A stretch of 64,000 bases of DNA from Pseudomonadota bacterium (lineage in GTDB: Bacteria > Pseudomonadota > Gammaproteobacteria > Burkholderiales > Burkholderiaceae_E): NCBI GenBank assembly GCA_023388075.1, contig JAEWGX010000117.1:42037-106036 (forward strand), given 5' to 3'. This document shows, piece after piece, positions 8,512-17,923 of this stretch. Numbering within the stretch: position 1 is the first letter of the stretch; each line of letters starts with the position of its first letter. A program made the position numbers and the translations under genes. Under the pieces are notes generated by a model. The model was not told the origin of the DNA. It searched no databases and saw nothing but the letters and a program-made list of their open reading frames with translations.

Positions 8512-9764
8512 CGGCCCATCACCTTGCGCCAGTAGCCATACATGCCGCGGATCAGGGTCTCCGTGACCATGTGGTCGGTCGGCTTCGCGTCGAGCCCGTC
8601 GAGCTCGCTCACGGTGTGCGCGTCGGGGTTGCCCTCGAAGGCCTCCTGGGCGAACGCGATCACCTCGCCGTCGTCGGCGGACACGAAGCCCGCCGGCCCG
8701 AAGAGATTCGCCTGGCGCAGCCGGCGCCGTGTCATCTCCGGCGAGTCGTCGACGAAGCCGAAATGGGTCCAGACGAAGTCGAAGACACCGGGGGCGATCG
8801 GCTGCAGGTGACGCGTGCTGAGCGAATTCACCTGCTGCTGGATGATGACGCTGGGAAAGAGGGTGGTCATCACCACGGTCGGCCCGTTCCACCACGGCTC
8901 CGGCACGACGTCGAGCAGTCGCTCGTCATGCAGCTTCATCGATTCCCGGAAGCTGGTGACGCCCTTGGTGACGTCTCCGGCGCCGCCTTCGTTGCGGCGC
9001 GACACCATCGCGGCATGGCGGTGATGCCGGTCCATCACCATCTGGCTGCGCTGGTCCGCGCGCCAGAGGCCGAAGGTCACGAACCAGGTGTGCAGCAGGC
9101 CCGGATGGTAGGGATCCTTGATGTTCTCCTGCATCAGCTTCCAGTTGGCGGGGATGCGCTGGCGGTTGTAGCCGAGCAGGCGAAGCTCCCGATGGCCGAA
9201 GACGCGGTCCAGATAGTGCAGCACCTCGGGACCGACGAAGTCCTCGAACGGCTCGACGTCATGGTCGAAGCTGGCGAATACGATCCCGCCGCGGCGCGCG
9301 ACCCGCAGGCGGTTGAGCCCGTGCTCCGAGAGCTTGAAATCCGGCGGCATGCCGCCGTTGATGCGTCCGTCCTGGCGCACGCCGCGCCGGAACGGCAGCC
9401 CGATCAGGTTGCCCTTCAGGTCGTAGTTCCACTGGTGATACGGGCAGACGAAATCCTTCACGGTGCCGTGCCGTTCGCGGCAGAAGGCGACGCCGCGGTG
9501 AGCGCAGCGGTTCTCCACGACGGAGATGCCGCCCTCCTTGTCGCGCACCATGATGACGCTGCGCTGGCCCACCGCCGTGCGCTTGAAATTGCCGGGCTCG
9601 GGGATCTCGCATTCGAGGCCGACGTAGCACCAGTGGCCGCGATGGAAGAAGCGCTCCATCTCCTCGCCGAAGACGGCCGGGTCGGTGTACACCCAGCCGG
9701 GGACGCGGCTCGCCGGTGCGTCGCCCCAGCGCGAGGCTGGCCGAAGCTCGCCCGGTGCGTTCAC
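8508..9764 (-). CDS. Rieske aromatic-ring-hydroxylating oxygenase, alpha subunit (salicylate-5-hydroxylase-like)
   Basis: 418 residues from a GTG that overlaps the stop of the upstream bicupin gene as GTGA. The Rieske [2Fe-2S] ligands are CAH and CPYH (CAHRGVAFC...VCPYHQWNYD) around residues 82-107. The mononuclear iron site is in NWKLMQENIKDPYHPGLLH (bridging Asp and two His). The open frame continues far upstream, but that part overlaps the bicupin gene in another phase and lacks homology, so the GTG is preferred. Coupling to a gentisate-dioxygenase-type gene suggests an oxygenase that makes gentisate or a substituted gentisate, for example from salicylate; this is inference. Confidence 0.9.
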   Translation of the reverse strand: MNAPGELRPASRWGDAPASRVPGWVYTDPAVFGEEMERFFHRGHWCYVGLECEIPEPGNFKRTAVGQRSVIMVRDKEGGISVVENRCAHRGVAFCRERHGTVKDFVCPYHQWNYDLKGNLIGLPFRRGVRQDGRINGGMPPDFKLSEHGLNRLRVARRGGIVFASFDHDVEPFEDFVGPEVLHYLDRVFGHRELRLLGYNRQRIPANWKLMQENIKDPYHPGLLHTWFVTFGLWRADQRSQMVMDRHHRHAAMVSRRNEGGAGDVTKGVTSFRESMKLHDERLLDVVPEPWWNGPTVVMTTLFPSVIIQQQVNSLSTRHLQPIAPGVFDFVWTHFGFVDDSPEMTRRRLRQANLFGPAGFVSADDGEVIAFAQEAFEGNPDAHTVSELDGLDAKPTDHMVTETLIRGMYGYWRKVMGR

Positions 9765-10831
9765 GACCCGGTCCTGAGGATCCCGGCGGCCTCCTGCAGC
9801 GGCGCATCCGAGAAGCTGAACAGCACGCACTCGGCGCCGGCACTCATGACGAGCGTGGCCCAGGGCGGCACGACGAAGTGGTCCTTCGGCCCCACCCGGT
9901 AGGTCACCGGCTCGGCGTTGCCGGCCGGCGTGATGCCGACCTCGGCGTCGCCCTCGACCACGGAGAAGACGCGGCCGGCGGTGGTCCGGGTCGCCTTGGT
10001 GGCGAAGCCGCGCGGCAGCAGCTGCAACTGGGTCGCGATGGTGGGCATGGCATGGCCGCCGGTGAGCGGATTGACGTAGCGCAGCACCGTGCCGTATCCA
10101 GGGTCGAGCGGGGCGTGGGCGGCCAGATGCGCAAGCGCCTCGCGGCTGCGCGCGTACGGGTAGCAGAAGATCGGGCTGGTGCGACCGAACGGCGACAGTG
10201 GCTCCAACGGCAGCATGTTCGCGCCGTAGCGCGCGAGGCTGGTACCTTCGGCGCTGGTGACCTTCTGGCTGCGGGCGACGTCGTTCTCCGCAAAGCCGTT
10301 CTCGAAGAAGCCGATGATCGGGATGTCGAGGCCGTCGAGCCAGGTCACCGGCTCTTCGCCGTCGTTGCCGTGGTCGTGCCACGTCCAGCTCGGCGTGATG
10401 ATGAAATCACCCGGATGCATGATGGTGCGCTCGCCGTTGACCGCGGTGTAGGCACCGTCGCCGTCCACCACGAAGCGCAGGGCCGACTGCACGTGGCGAT
10501 GGCTCGGCGCCACCTCGCCCGGCAGGATCAGCTGCAGCCCGGCGTAGAGCGTGCCGGTCACCCGCGACTCGCCGCGCCAGCCGGGGTTCTCCAGTATCAA
10601 AACGCGGCGGATCGCTTCCTCGGCGGTGATCACGCGACCCGCCTCCTCCAGGAACGGCTTCACGTCGGCCCACCGCCAGTGCGCCGGCAGGCTGCGCACC
10701 GCGGGTTGCGGCGGCACCAGGGCGTGCAGCACCTCCCACAGCGGCGCGAGCCCGGCCGGACGCATGCGGTCGTAGAGCTGCTGGCGTGCTCCGGTGGCGG
10801 GAACGGGGGATTCGATCGCGTCTCGCTTCAT
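9761..10831 (-). CDS. Gentisate 1,2-dioxygenase-like bicupin
   Basis: 356 residues, the usual size. Two cupin halves are visible; the N-terminal one carries the iron-binding motif PSHRHVQSALRFVVDG near residue 130 and TPSWTWHDHGN downstream. The family cleaves the ring of gentisate (or salicylate or 1-hydroxy-2-naphthoate in close relatives) between C1 and the adjacent carboxylated carbon. It is the first gene of a three-gene minus-strand operon with Rieske alpha and beta subunits. Its promoter should lie in the 266-bp gap facing the aminotransferase gene. No fumarylpyruvate hydrolase or maleylpyruvate isomerase is nearby. Confidence 0.9.
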   Translation of the reverse strand: MKRDAIESPVPATGARQQLYDRMRPAGLAPLWEVLHALVPPQPAVRSLPAHWRWADVKPFLEEAGRVITAEEAIRRVLILENPGWRGESRVTGTLYAGLQLILPGEVAPSHRHVQSALRFVVDGDGAYTAVNGERTIMHPGDFIITPSWTWHDHGNDGEEPVTWLDGLDIPIIGFFENGFAENDVARSQKVTSAEGTSLARYGANMLPLEPLSPFGRTSPIFCYPYARSREALAHLAAHAPLDPGYGTVLRYVNPLTGGHAMPTIATQLQLLPRGFATKATRTTAGRVFSVVEGDAEVGITPAGNAEPVTYRVGPKDHFVVPPWATLVMSAGAECVLFSFSDAPLQEAAGILRTGS

Positions 10832-11097
10832 GGCATGGTCACCGCGTCATTGGAGCCTCGCCGTCGCCGGGCCGGCATGTGCCGCCCGGGCGCGGGGACC
10901 GGTGGATCGGTCGGGCCCCGCTGCATTGTAGACCCGGGGCGGAGGCGTTCCCCGGTGCCGCGGCTCGCCGACCGCCCGGCCACCGGATGGGGTGGTATCG
11001 TTACAGGTTGCAGGACGCCCCCTGCCGCCCTGGGCAGCCGCGTCCTGCCGTCATCGACGTCGAGCAGCGACGTCGCCACCCGATACGGAACATTGCC

Positions 11098-12435
11098 ATG
11101 ACCATCCTGTCAGACCAGGTCCACCTCAAGCCCGACGATCTCGCCAGCTACTGGATGCCGTTCACGGCGAACCGGCAGTTCAAGTCAGCGCCGCGCATGC
11201 TGGTGAAGGCGCAGGGCATGTACTACTGGGACGACCAGGGCCGCAAGGTGCTCGACGGCTTCTCCGGCATGTGGTGCTGCAACCTCGGCCACAACCATCC
11301 GCGCGTGGTCGAGGCGATCCGTTCCCAGGCGGCGGTGCTGGACTACGCGCCCCCGTTCCAGATGGCGCATCCGTTGCAGTTCGAGCTTGCCAACCGCGTC
11401 GCCAAGATCACGCCCGAGGGGCTCAACACGGTCTTCTACACCAACTCCGGCTCGGAGAGCGTCGATACCGCGCTCAAGATCGCGCTCGCCTATCACCGCA
11501 TGCGCGGTGAAGGATCCCGCGTGCGCCTGATCGGACGCCAGCGCGGCTACCATGGCGTCGGCTTCGGCGGCATCTCGGTCGGCGGCATGAGCGCCAACCG
11601 GAAGATGTTCGGCGCCATGCTGGGCGGCGTGGATCACCTGCCGCAGACCTGGAACCTGAAGGAGCAGGCGTTCAGCAAGGGCCAGCCGAGCTGGGGCGCT
11701 CAGCTGGCCGACGAGCTCGAGGCGCTGGTGGCGCTGCACGACGCCTCCACCATCGCGGCGGTGATCGTCGAGCCCGTGGCGGGCAGCGCGGGCGTGCTGG
11801 TGCCGCCCGTGGGCTACCTGGAGCGGCTGCGCGAGATCTGCAGCCGGCACGGCATCCTGCTGATCTTCGACGAGGTGATCACCGGTTTCGGTCGTCTCGG
11901 CAAGCCGTTCGCGTCCGAGTACTTCGGCATCCAGCCAGACGTGATCACCCTGGCCAAGGGCATCACCTCGGGCACCGTGCCGATGGGTGCGGTGGTGGTG
12001 AAGGATGCCATCCGGGACGCCTTTATGAGCGGGCCGCCGCAGGCCATCGAGTTCTTCCACGGCTACACCTACTCCGGCCATCCGCTCGCCTGCGCCGCGG
12101 GCATCGCCACCCAGGAGGCGTACCGCGAGGACGACCTCTTCAGTCGCGCGGCCTCCATCGCGCCGCACTTCGAATCCGCGATCCATTCGCTCAAGGGAAC
12201 ACGGCACGTGATCGACTGCCGCAACCTGGGGCTCATGGGCGCGATCGAGCTGCAGCCGCGCGAAGGCGCGCCGGGGGCGCGAGCCTTCGAGACATTCCTC
12301 AAGTGCTACGAGAAGGGCGTGCTCATCCGCACCACCGGCGACATCATCGCGCTCGCGCCGGCACTCATCGCGCAGACGGAGGAGATCGAGCGCATGACGT
12401 CCACCGTCGCCGAGGTCCTCGCGACCATCGACTAG
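11098..12435 (+). CDS. Omega-amino acid:pyruvate (beta-alanine) aminotransferase, class III
   Basis: 445 residues. The opening HLKPDDLASYWMPFTANRQF is characteristic of the omega-amino acid:pyruvate aminotransferase group. The PLP lysine is in TLAKGITSGTVPMG and the pyridine-ring aspartate in IFDEVITGFGR. These enzymes transfer the terminal amino group of beta-alanine or other omega-amino acids to pyruvate, giving malonate semialdehyde and alanine. An open frame extends upstream, but homology begins at this ATG. The aldehyde dehydrogenase gene 94 bp downstream suggests oxidation of the aldehyde product. Divergent from the gentisate operon. Confidence 0.92.
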   Translation: MTILSDQVHLKPDDLASYWMPFTANRQFKSAPRMLVKAQGMYYWDDQGRKVLDGFSGMWCCNLGHNHPRVVEAIRSQAAVLDYAPPFQMAHPLQFELANRVAKITPEGLNTVFYTNSGSESVDTALKIALAYHRMRGEGSRVRLIGRQRGYHGVGFGGISVGGMSANRKMFGAMLGGVDHLPQTWNLKEQAFSKGQPSWGAQLADELEALVALHDASTIAAVIVEPVAGSAGVLVPPVGYLERLREICSRHGILLIFDEVITGFGRLGKPFASEYFGIQPDVITLAKGITSGTVPMGAVVVKDAIRDAFMSGPPQAIEFFHGYTYSGHPLACAAGIATQEAYREDDLFSRAASIAPHFESAIHSLKGTRHVIDCRNLGLMGAIELQPREGAPGARAFETFLKCYEKGVLIRTTGDIIALAPALIAQTEEIERMTSTVAEVLATID

Positions 12436-12529
12436 GAAGACGTCGGGTCGCAGGCCGCGCGTCCGTCGCCCGAGCGGGGCGGCCCGGTCTGCGAGCATCA
12501 CGGATCCATCTAAGGAAACACGCAATCAC

Positions 12530-14011
12530 ATGACCGCATCAGCCACTACCGCGGGCGAGCGGCCGGCCACGCAGGCCGACGCCCCCTACGAGACTCTCTC
12601 CCTCTACATCGACGGCGAGTTCATCAGCAGCGGCCGCAAGACCCAGGACGTGCGCAATCCGGCCACCGGCGAAGTCATCGGCAAGCTGCCGCATGCCACC
12701 CGCGAGGACCTGGACCGTGCGCTGGCGGCGGCCGCCCGCGCCTTCGAGACCTGGCGGCACAGCTCGCCGATGGAACGCAGCCGCATCCTGCGCAAGGTCG
12801 CGGAGCTCTCACGCGAGCAAGCCAAGGCGATCGGTCGCAACATCACCCTCGACATGGGCAAGACGCTAGCGGAGAGCACCGGCGAGGTCGTGGCCTGCTC
12901 CGAGCACTGCGACTGGCACGCCGAGGAATGCCGCCGGATCTACGGTCGGGTGATCCCGCCGCGCCTGCCCAACGTGCGCCAGATGGTGCTGCGCGAGCCG
13001 GTCGGCGTGTGCGTCGCCTTCACGCCGTGGAACTTCCCGTTCAACCAGGCGATCCGCAAGATCGCCGCGGCGATCGGCGCCGGCTGCACCATCATCCTGA
13101 AGGGCCCGGAGGACGCGCCCAGCGCCGTCGTGGCGATCGCGCGCATGTTCCACGAGGCCGGCCTGCCGCCCGGCGTGCTGAACATCGTCTGGGGAGTTCC
13201 GGCGGAGATCTCGGACTACCTGGTCCGCTCGCCGATCGTGCGCAAGGTGTCCTTCACCGGCTCGGTACCGGTCGGCAAGCAGCTTGCTGCGCTGGCCGGC
13301 CAGCACATGAAGCGGGTCACGATGGAGCTGGGCGGCCATTCCCCCGCCATCGTCTTCGACGACGCGGACATCGACCGCGCGGCCAAGCTGCTCTCGGCCT
13401 TCAAGTTCCGCAACGCCGGCCAGGTCTGCGTCTCGCCCACCCGGTTCTATGTCCAGGAGAAGGTCTATGACCGCTTCCTCTCGGCCTTCCTGGAGCATGC
13501 CCGCAAGGTGAAGGTCGGCAGCGGCCTCGATCCGGAGTCGAGCATGGGCCCGCTCGCGCACGAGCGGCGCCTGCCGGCGATGGAGGAGTTCGTCGCGGAT
13601 TCGCGCAAGCGGGGCGGCCGCATCGAGCTGGGCGGCGAGCGCATCGGCAGCGTCGGCAACTTCTTCGCTCCTACCATCCTGACGGGGGTGCCCGACGACA
13701 GCCTCGTGATGACCACCGAGCCGTTCGGCCCCATCGCGCCGTGCGCGCCGTTCAAGGACGTGGACGAGGTGCTCAAGCGCGCCAACTCGCTGCCGTACGG
13801 GCTTTCCTCGTACGTCTTCACCACCTCCACCAGGAACGCGCTCGCGGCGCAGAACGGCATCGAAGCCGGGATGGTGAACATCAACCACTTCGGCCAGGCA
13901 CTGGCCGAGACGCCCTTCGGCGGCGTCAAGGACAGCGGCATCGGTTCCGAAGGCGGGATGGAGACGTTCGACGGGTACCTCAATACCAAGTTCGTCACGC
14001 AGATGGACTGA
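12530..14011 (+). CDS. NAD(P)-dependent aldehyde dehydrogenase (succinate-semialdehyde dehydrogenase-like)
   Basis: 493 residues of the ALDH superfamily. FTPWNFPFNQ carries the substrate/cofactor asparagine, VTMELGGHSP carries the general-base glutamate, and FRNAGQVCVSPTRFYV carries the catalytic cysteine near residue 304. It oxidises an aldehyde to the acid. The upstream aminotransferase points to a semialdehyde substrate (malonate, succinate or similar). It lacks an obvious CoA-dependent methylmalonate-semialdehyde dehydrogenase signature. Probably in one operon with the aminotransferase. Confidence 0.92.
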   Translation: MTASATTAGERPATQADAPYETLSLYIDGEFISSGRKTQDVRNPATGEVIGKLPHATREDLDRALAAAARAFETWRHSSPMERSRILRKVAELSREQAKAIGRNITLDMGKTLAESTGEVVACSEHCDWHAEECRRIYGRVIPPRLPNVRQMVLREPVGVCVAFTPWNFPFNQAIRKIAAAIGAGCTIILKGPEDAPSAVVAIARMFHEAGLPPGVLNIVWGVPAEISDYLVRSPIVRKVSFTGSVPVGKQLAALAGQHMKRVTMELGGHSPAIVFDDADIDRAAKLLSAFKFRNAGQVCVSPTRFYVQEKVYDRFLSAFLEHARKVKVGSGLDPESSMGPLAHERRLPAMEEFVADSRKRGGRIELGGERIGSVGNFFAPTILTGVPDDSLVMTTEPFGPIAPCAPFKDVDEVLKRANSLPYGLSSYVFTTSTRNALAAQNGIEAGMVNINHFGQALAETPFGGVKDSGIGSEGGMETFDGYLNTKFVTQMD

Positions 14012-14223
14012 CGCGTCGCCCTCGTCGCGCCGGTAGCCTCGTCGTCAGCGCTTCCGCCGAAGGAGCGCGCACCCGACCGGTGCCGCTCTCGTCGCGGGGC
14101 GGCCCCGCCCGCTCCCCGTAGGCATGCCCGGCCAGCCGTTCCGACCGACGGTCGGCCGGCCTCGCGCGCACGTGATATTGCGCATGGCGCCTGCAGCCTG
14201 CGTCGGTATGCTGGCTCGACGTC

Positions 14224-16629
14224 ATGGAACAGACCGCCACCCATCCGCCTCAGGTCGCCCGAGGCCCCGCATCGGTCCTGGACACGTTGCGCCAGGCCGT
14301 GCTCGTGGGCCTGCGGCGGATCGTCCGGCGGTCGCTTGCCGAGACGATCGACGAGCTGCTGGAGAAGCTGATCGCCGCGGTCACGTGGCAGGAGCGCCAG
14401 GCTATCGATGCCGCGCTCGACCTGCTGCGCAACGGGCGCGACGGCGTCGAGGCGAGCTTCGAGCGCGCGTTCGCCGAGCGCTGGGCACAGGTCACCAGCG
14501 CGGCGGAGGATTCGCCGTCGGCGGGCGGAATGCGACCGTCCATCGGCTTGGCGGACTTGGCGCTGGTCGACGACAGCGCGATCGGCGAGCGGCTCGCGTT
14601 GGGACGCGTCGCGGCGCGGTCGCGCCGCCGCATGGACGAGGAGCAGGTCGACGGCCTGCGCGCCCGCTTCGGCGAGCTGCTCGGCCGCGACTGGTTCGCG
14701 GACGACGATCATCCGCTCGCGCCGGACCTGGTGTTCGAAGCGCTCTGCAAGGCGCTCGCCCCCTTCGGCCAGGTGCGCACGGTCCATTTCCTGCTCGAGG
14801 CGCTCGAGCCGCGTGTAAGCACCGAGCTGGCCGTGCTGCACGCCGAGATCAACCGGCAGCTGGTCGAGCTCGGCGTCCTTCGGGAGATACGCTACCGGGT
14901 GGCGAAGCCGACCGGGTCGCAGGCGGGCGGGCAGCCGCTCCTGCCGGCCGAGGGCGAGGCGCCCGATGCCGTGCCAGCGGCGCACGGGCCGGCCTCGCCG
15001 TCGTTGTCGTCGCCAACTTCCTCGTCGTTTCCATCTTCCTCGTCGTCCGCGCCACCCGGGGATTTCGTCGGCCGGGTCCAGGCAGCGGTCGACCAGGACG
15101 AGCCCGGCATTCCGTCGCCGATGCCGGCGGAGCAGGTCGCCAACCTGGTTGGCCAGCTCGGGCAGCGGATCCCGGCCGCCCAGGGCGCGGCCACGCGGTA
15201 CCTGAGCGATCCGGCGCGGTTCGCGAACAGCGCGGCGGACGCGCAGCCGCCCAGCGACCGGCTGATGGCCGCGCTGAGCGGCCTGCAGGCAAGCCAGCCT
15301 GCGGCGGGACAGGATGTCGCGACGCAGGCATCGACCGCCCGCGCGGTATCGAGCGCTGTCGCGCGCGAGCATGGGTCGCCGCTCGAGCGCCTGATCATCG
15401 AGACGGTATCGCTGGTCTTCGAGCACGTCTACGAAGACGAGGCGATCTCCGACGCCATCAAGCAGCAGTTGCTGCGACTGCAGGTCGCCGCGTTCAAGGC
15501 GGCGCTGATCGATCCGAGCTTCTTCGCGCGGCCGGAGCATCCGATGCGCCGGCTGATCGACCGCATCGCCGAGATCGGCTCCGATCCCGACTTCGAGAAT
15601 GCCGCCGGCACGCCGCTGGTCGCCGACGTCGCCGCGCTGGTGACAGGCGTTCTCGCGGACTTCGATCGCGACCTCGAGGTGTTCGGGCAGGCGCTGGAGC
15701 GGCTCGACGGCATCGTTCAGGCGGAAACCGAGCGTCGCGCCGCCCGGCTCGCGAAGATCGCGGCAGCAGCCCAGAAGGCCGAGGCGCTCGAGCGCGCGCG
15801 CGAGCGCGTCCGTGCGGAGCTGGGCGCGCTGCTCGACGCGGACTGCCCCGAGTTCGTCTGCCGCTTCGTCGAGCAGTCGTGGAGCGAGGTGCTTTCACGC
15901 ATCTCGACCGGTGCCGAGTTCGCGCCGTTCGACGAGTCGCGCGCCCGCCGCGTGGTGCAGACGCTGCGCTGGAGCGTGGCGCCGAAGGCGCCCGCGGAGA
16001 TCGCGACGCTCGCTGCGGAGTTGCCGCAGCTGATCGCGGATCTCTCCCGGGGGCTGTCGTTCATTGCGCTCAGCTCGGCCGAGCGCGAGCTCTTCTTCAG
16101 CGAGCTGCTTGCCTGGCATGGCGCCACGATCGAGGATGCCAAGCGGGCAGGGCGCATGGCCGCGGCGAACGGCATCGCGCCTCAGGTCGATTCGCTGGCG
16201 GGCCCGGCCGGCGCGCCGCCGGCTCCGCTGCGCGCGCCCGAGGCGCCGGCGCCGGCAGCGGCGGCAGGCGATCGGGCGGGCACGACGGGCGACGATGCGT
16301 CGTCCGGGAGTGGGCCGGAAGCGACCTCCCGGGACGATGACGGAAAGGCTCCGGCGGAGGAGCCGATTGCCGGGGACGACACGGTCGAGCACCTCGGCCT
16401 GACGAATGGCAGCGAGGTGGAGCTCACCGGGCCGCGGGGCGAGCGCAAGCGCTTCAAGGTAGGCTGGATGAGCCCCCGGCGCAGCGTCTTCATCTTCTCG
16501 CGCTATCCGCGCGATCACTGGACCGTGCGTCGTCCGGTGCTGAACTCGCTGTTCGAGCAGGGCACCCTGCGCCTGGTGGCGCGCCTGCCGGAGACCCGGG
16601 TCGCGATCGATCGACTGAGCGCGCGCTGA
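14224..16629 (+). CDS. DUF1631 family protein
   Basis: 801 residues of a family widespread in beta- and gammaproteobacteria, sometimes mislabelled thymidine phosphorylase. Recognised by ETVSLVFEHVYEDEAISD, LLRLQVAAFKAALIDPSFF and HPMRRLIDRIAEIG in the centre, and by the C-terminal PilZ-like beta segment FKVGWMSPRRSVFIF and RRPVLNSLFEQGTLR. Between the N-terminal helical part and the centre lies a Ser/Pro-rich linker (residues ~257-280). An acidic, Ala/Pro-rich linker precedes the C-terminal domain. Function is not established; a regulatory or c-di-GMP-linked role is only a guess from the C-terminal fold. Single gene, cytosolic by appearance. Confidence 0.85.
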   Translation: MEQTATHPPQVARGPASVLDTLRQAVLVGLRRIVRRSLAETIDELLEKLIAAVTWQERQAIDAALDLLRNGRDGVEASFERAFAERWAQVTSAAEDSPSAGGMRPSIGLADLALVDDSAIGERLALGRVAARSRRRMDEEQVDGLRARFGELLGRDWFADDDHPLAPDLVFEALCKALAPFGQVRTVHFLLEALEPRVSTELAVLHAEINRQLVELGVLREIRYRVAKPTGSQAGGQPLLPAEGEAPDAVPAAHGPASPSLSSPTSSSFPSSSSSAPPGDFVGRVQAAVDQDEPGIPSPMPAEQVANLVGQLGQRIPAAQGAATRYLSDPARFANSAADAQPPSDRLMAALSGLQASQPAAGQDVATQASTARAVSSAVAREHGSPLERLIIETVSLVFEHVYEDEAISDAIKQQLLRLQVAAFKAALIDPSFFARPEHPMRRLIDRIAEIGSDPDFENAAGTPLVADVAALVTGVLADFDRDLEVFGQALERLDGIVQAETERRAARLAKIAAAAQKAEALERARERVRAELGALLDADCPEFVCRFVEQSWSEVLSRISTGAEFAPFDESRARRVVQTLRWSVAPKAPAEIATLAAELPQLIADLSRGLSFIALSSAERELFFSELLAWHGATIEDAKRAGRMAAANGIAPQVDSLAGPAGAPPAPLRAPEAPAPAAAAGDRAGTTGDDASSGSGPEATSRDDDGKAPAEEPIAGDDTVEHLGLTNGSEVELTGPRGERKRFKVGWMSPRRSVFIFSRYPRDHWTVRRPVLNSLFEQGTLRLVARLPETRVAIDRLSAR

Positions 16630-16839
16630 TCGAGCGACGCCATCGCAGCCGGCCGGGGCGGCCACTCGCTTCCATTCTTGCCGTCCGTTCCGCGGATCGT
16701 GCCGTTCATACGCCAGGCCGGCCCCGGGGAGGCCGTCCAACGGCATCCTTGGCGATGGTCGGCGCGCGGCGAGATTGGCCGCCGCGGCAGTGTTTGCGTT
16801 AACATTGTAAAAAGAAGAAAACTTCTCGAGGCGCAGGCG

Positions 16840-17859
16840 GTGTCAAGGAACATTGCGGCGGGAGCACGGGTGCGGTTGGCCGATGTCGCGGCAGCGGCAG
16901 GCGTGTCGGCAATGACCGTCTCGCGTGCGCTGCACGAACCGTCGCGGCTTCATCCGCACACGCTGGGCGTGATCCTCGCCAAGGTGAAGGAGCTCGGCTA
17001 CGTGCCGAACGAAAGCGCGCGCGCCCTGGTATCGAGCCGCAGCCGCATCGTCGGCGCGATCGTCCCGACGCTTTCCTACTCCGTCTATGCCGGCACCCTG
17101 CAGGGTCTCTCCGATGCCCTGCGCGGCGCCGGCTACGAGCTCGTGCTGGGCGACAGCGGCTACAGCGCCGAGCGCGAGCTGTCGCTCGTCAAGGCGTTCA
17201 TCGGGCGGGGCGTGGACGCGATGGTGCTGACAGGCGTCGAGCACGTGCCCGCGGCTCGCGAGCTGGTCCACCGACACGGGCTTCCGGTCGCCGAGATCTG
17301 GGATCTCGCGAGTGCGCCTCTCGGGCTGGTGGTGGGCTTCTGCAACCGAAGCGCCGGGGCCGCGGCCGGTGAGCTCCTCGCCTCCATCGACCGCCGGCGT
17401 TGGGCCTTCATCGGGTGCGAGCCGGCCCTGGAGCACCGCTCGCGCAAGCGGATGGACGGCTTGCGCCGCGCGGCCCGTGACGCCGGCCGGCCGCCGCCGG
17501 TGGAGTGCTTCGTGACCGATCCGATGTCCATCGATGGTGCCCGCAGGGCCGCCGCCGATCTGCTCTCGCGCGCGCCAGATATCGATGCGGTCTTCTGCGC
17601 GAACGATCTGCTCGCCTGCGCGCTGCTCCAGGTGGCGCGGCGCACCGGGCGCACGGTGCCTGACGACCTCGCCCTTGTCGGATTCGGCGATTTCGACGTG
17701 GCGCTCATCGCGGACCCCGCGCTCACCACCATCCGGGTGCCGGGCTACCGCATGGGCCAGGTCGCGGCCGAATCGCTGCTGGCGCAGCTCGACCACGACG
17801 AACCGCCGGTGGCCCCGATCGACCTCGGCTTCGAGGTGGTCCGCCGGGAGACGGCGTGA
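16840..17859 (+). CDS. LacI-family transcriptional regulator (GntR-like)
   Basis: 339 residues from a GTG start. The helix-turn-helix LADVAAAAGVSAMTVSRAL is at the N-terminus with the LacI hinge region after it, followed by a periplasmic-binding-protein-type effector domain (IVGAIVPTLSYSVYAG to LTTIRVPGYRMGQVAAE). The effector domain resembles the gluconate-repressor subgroup. The frame is open further upstream, but that part runs through an AT-rich stretch (about 16790-16825) that looks like promoter DNA, so the GTG is preferred. No sugar-utilisation genes are adjacent; it may regulate a distant locus or itself. Confidence 0.85.
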   Translation: MSRNIAAGARVRLADVAAAAGVSAMTVSRALHEPSRLHPHTLGVILAKVKELGYVPNESARALVSSRSRIVGAIVPTLSYSVYAGTLQGLSDALRGAGYELVLGDSGYSAERELSLVKAFIGRGVDAMVLTGVEHVPAARELVHRHGLPVAEIWDLASAPLGLVVGFCNRSAGAAAGELLASIDRRRWAFIGCEPALEHRSRKRMDGLRRAARDAGRPPPVECFVTDPMSIDGARRAAADLLSRAPDIDAVFCANDLLACALLQVARRTGRTVPDDLALVGFGDFDVALIADPALTTIRVPGYRMGQVAAESLLAQLDHDEPPVAPIDLGFEVVRRETA

Positions 17860-17923
17860 GGGCGCCCGCGACAGATGGTCCCGCGGGGCTGACACTGATC
17901 CAGTCTTAGACTAAAATAGACAA

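Noticed and set aside
9765..10382. N-terminal extension of the first Rieske alpha frame
   Set aside because: It lies inside the bicupin gene in a different phase; the GTGA overlap gives a much better start.
13465..15540. A 691-codon minus-strand frame opposite the aldehyde dehydrogenase and DUF1631 gene
   Set aside because: No domain, overlaps conserved coding on the other strand.
16790..16825. AT-rich stretch before the LacI regulator as a coding extension
   Set aside because: It is open in frame but looks like promoter DNA and has no homology to the LacI N-terminus.
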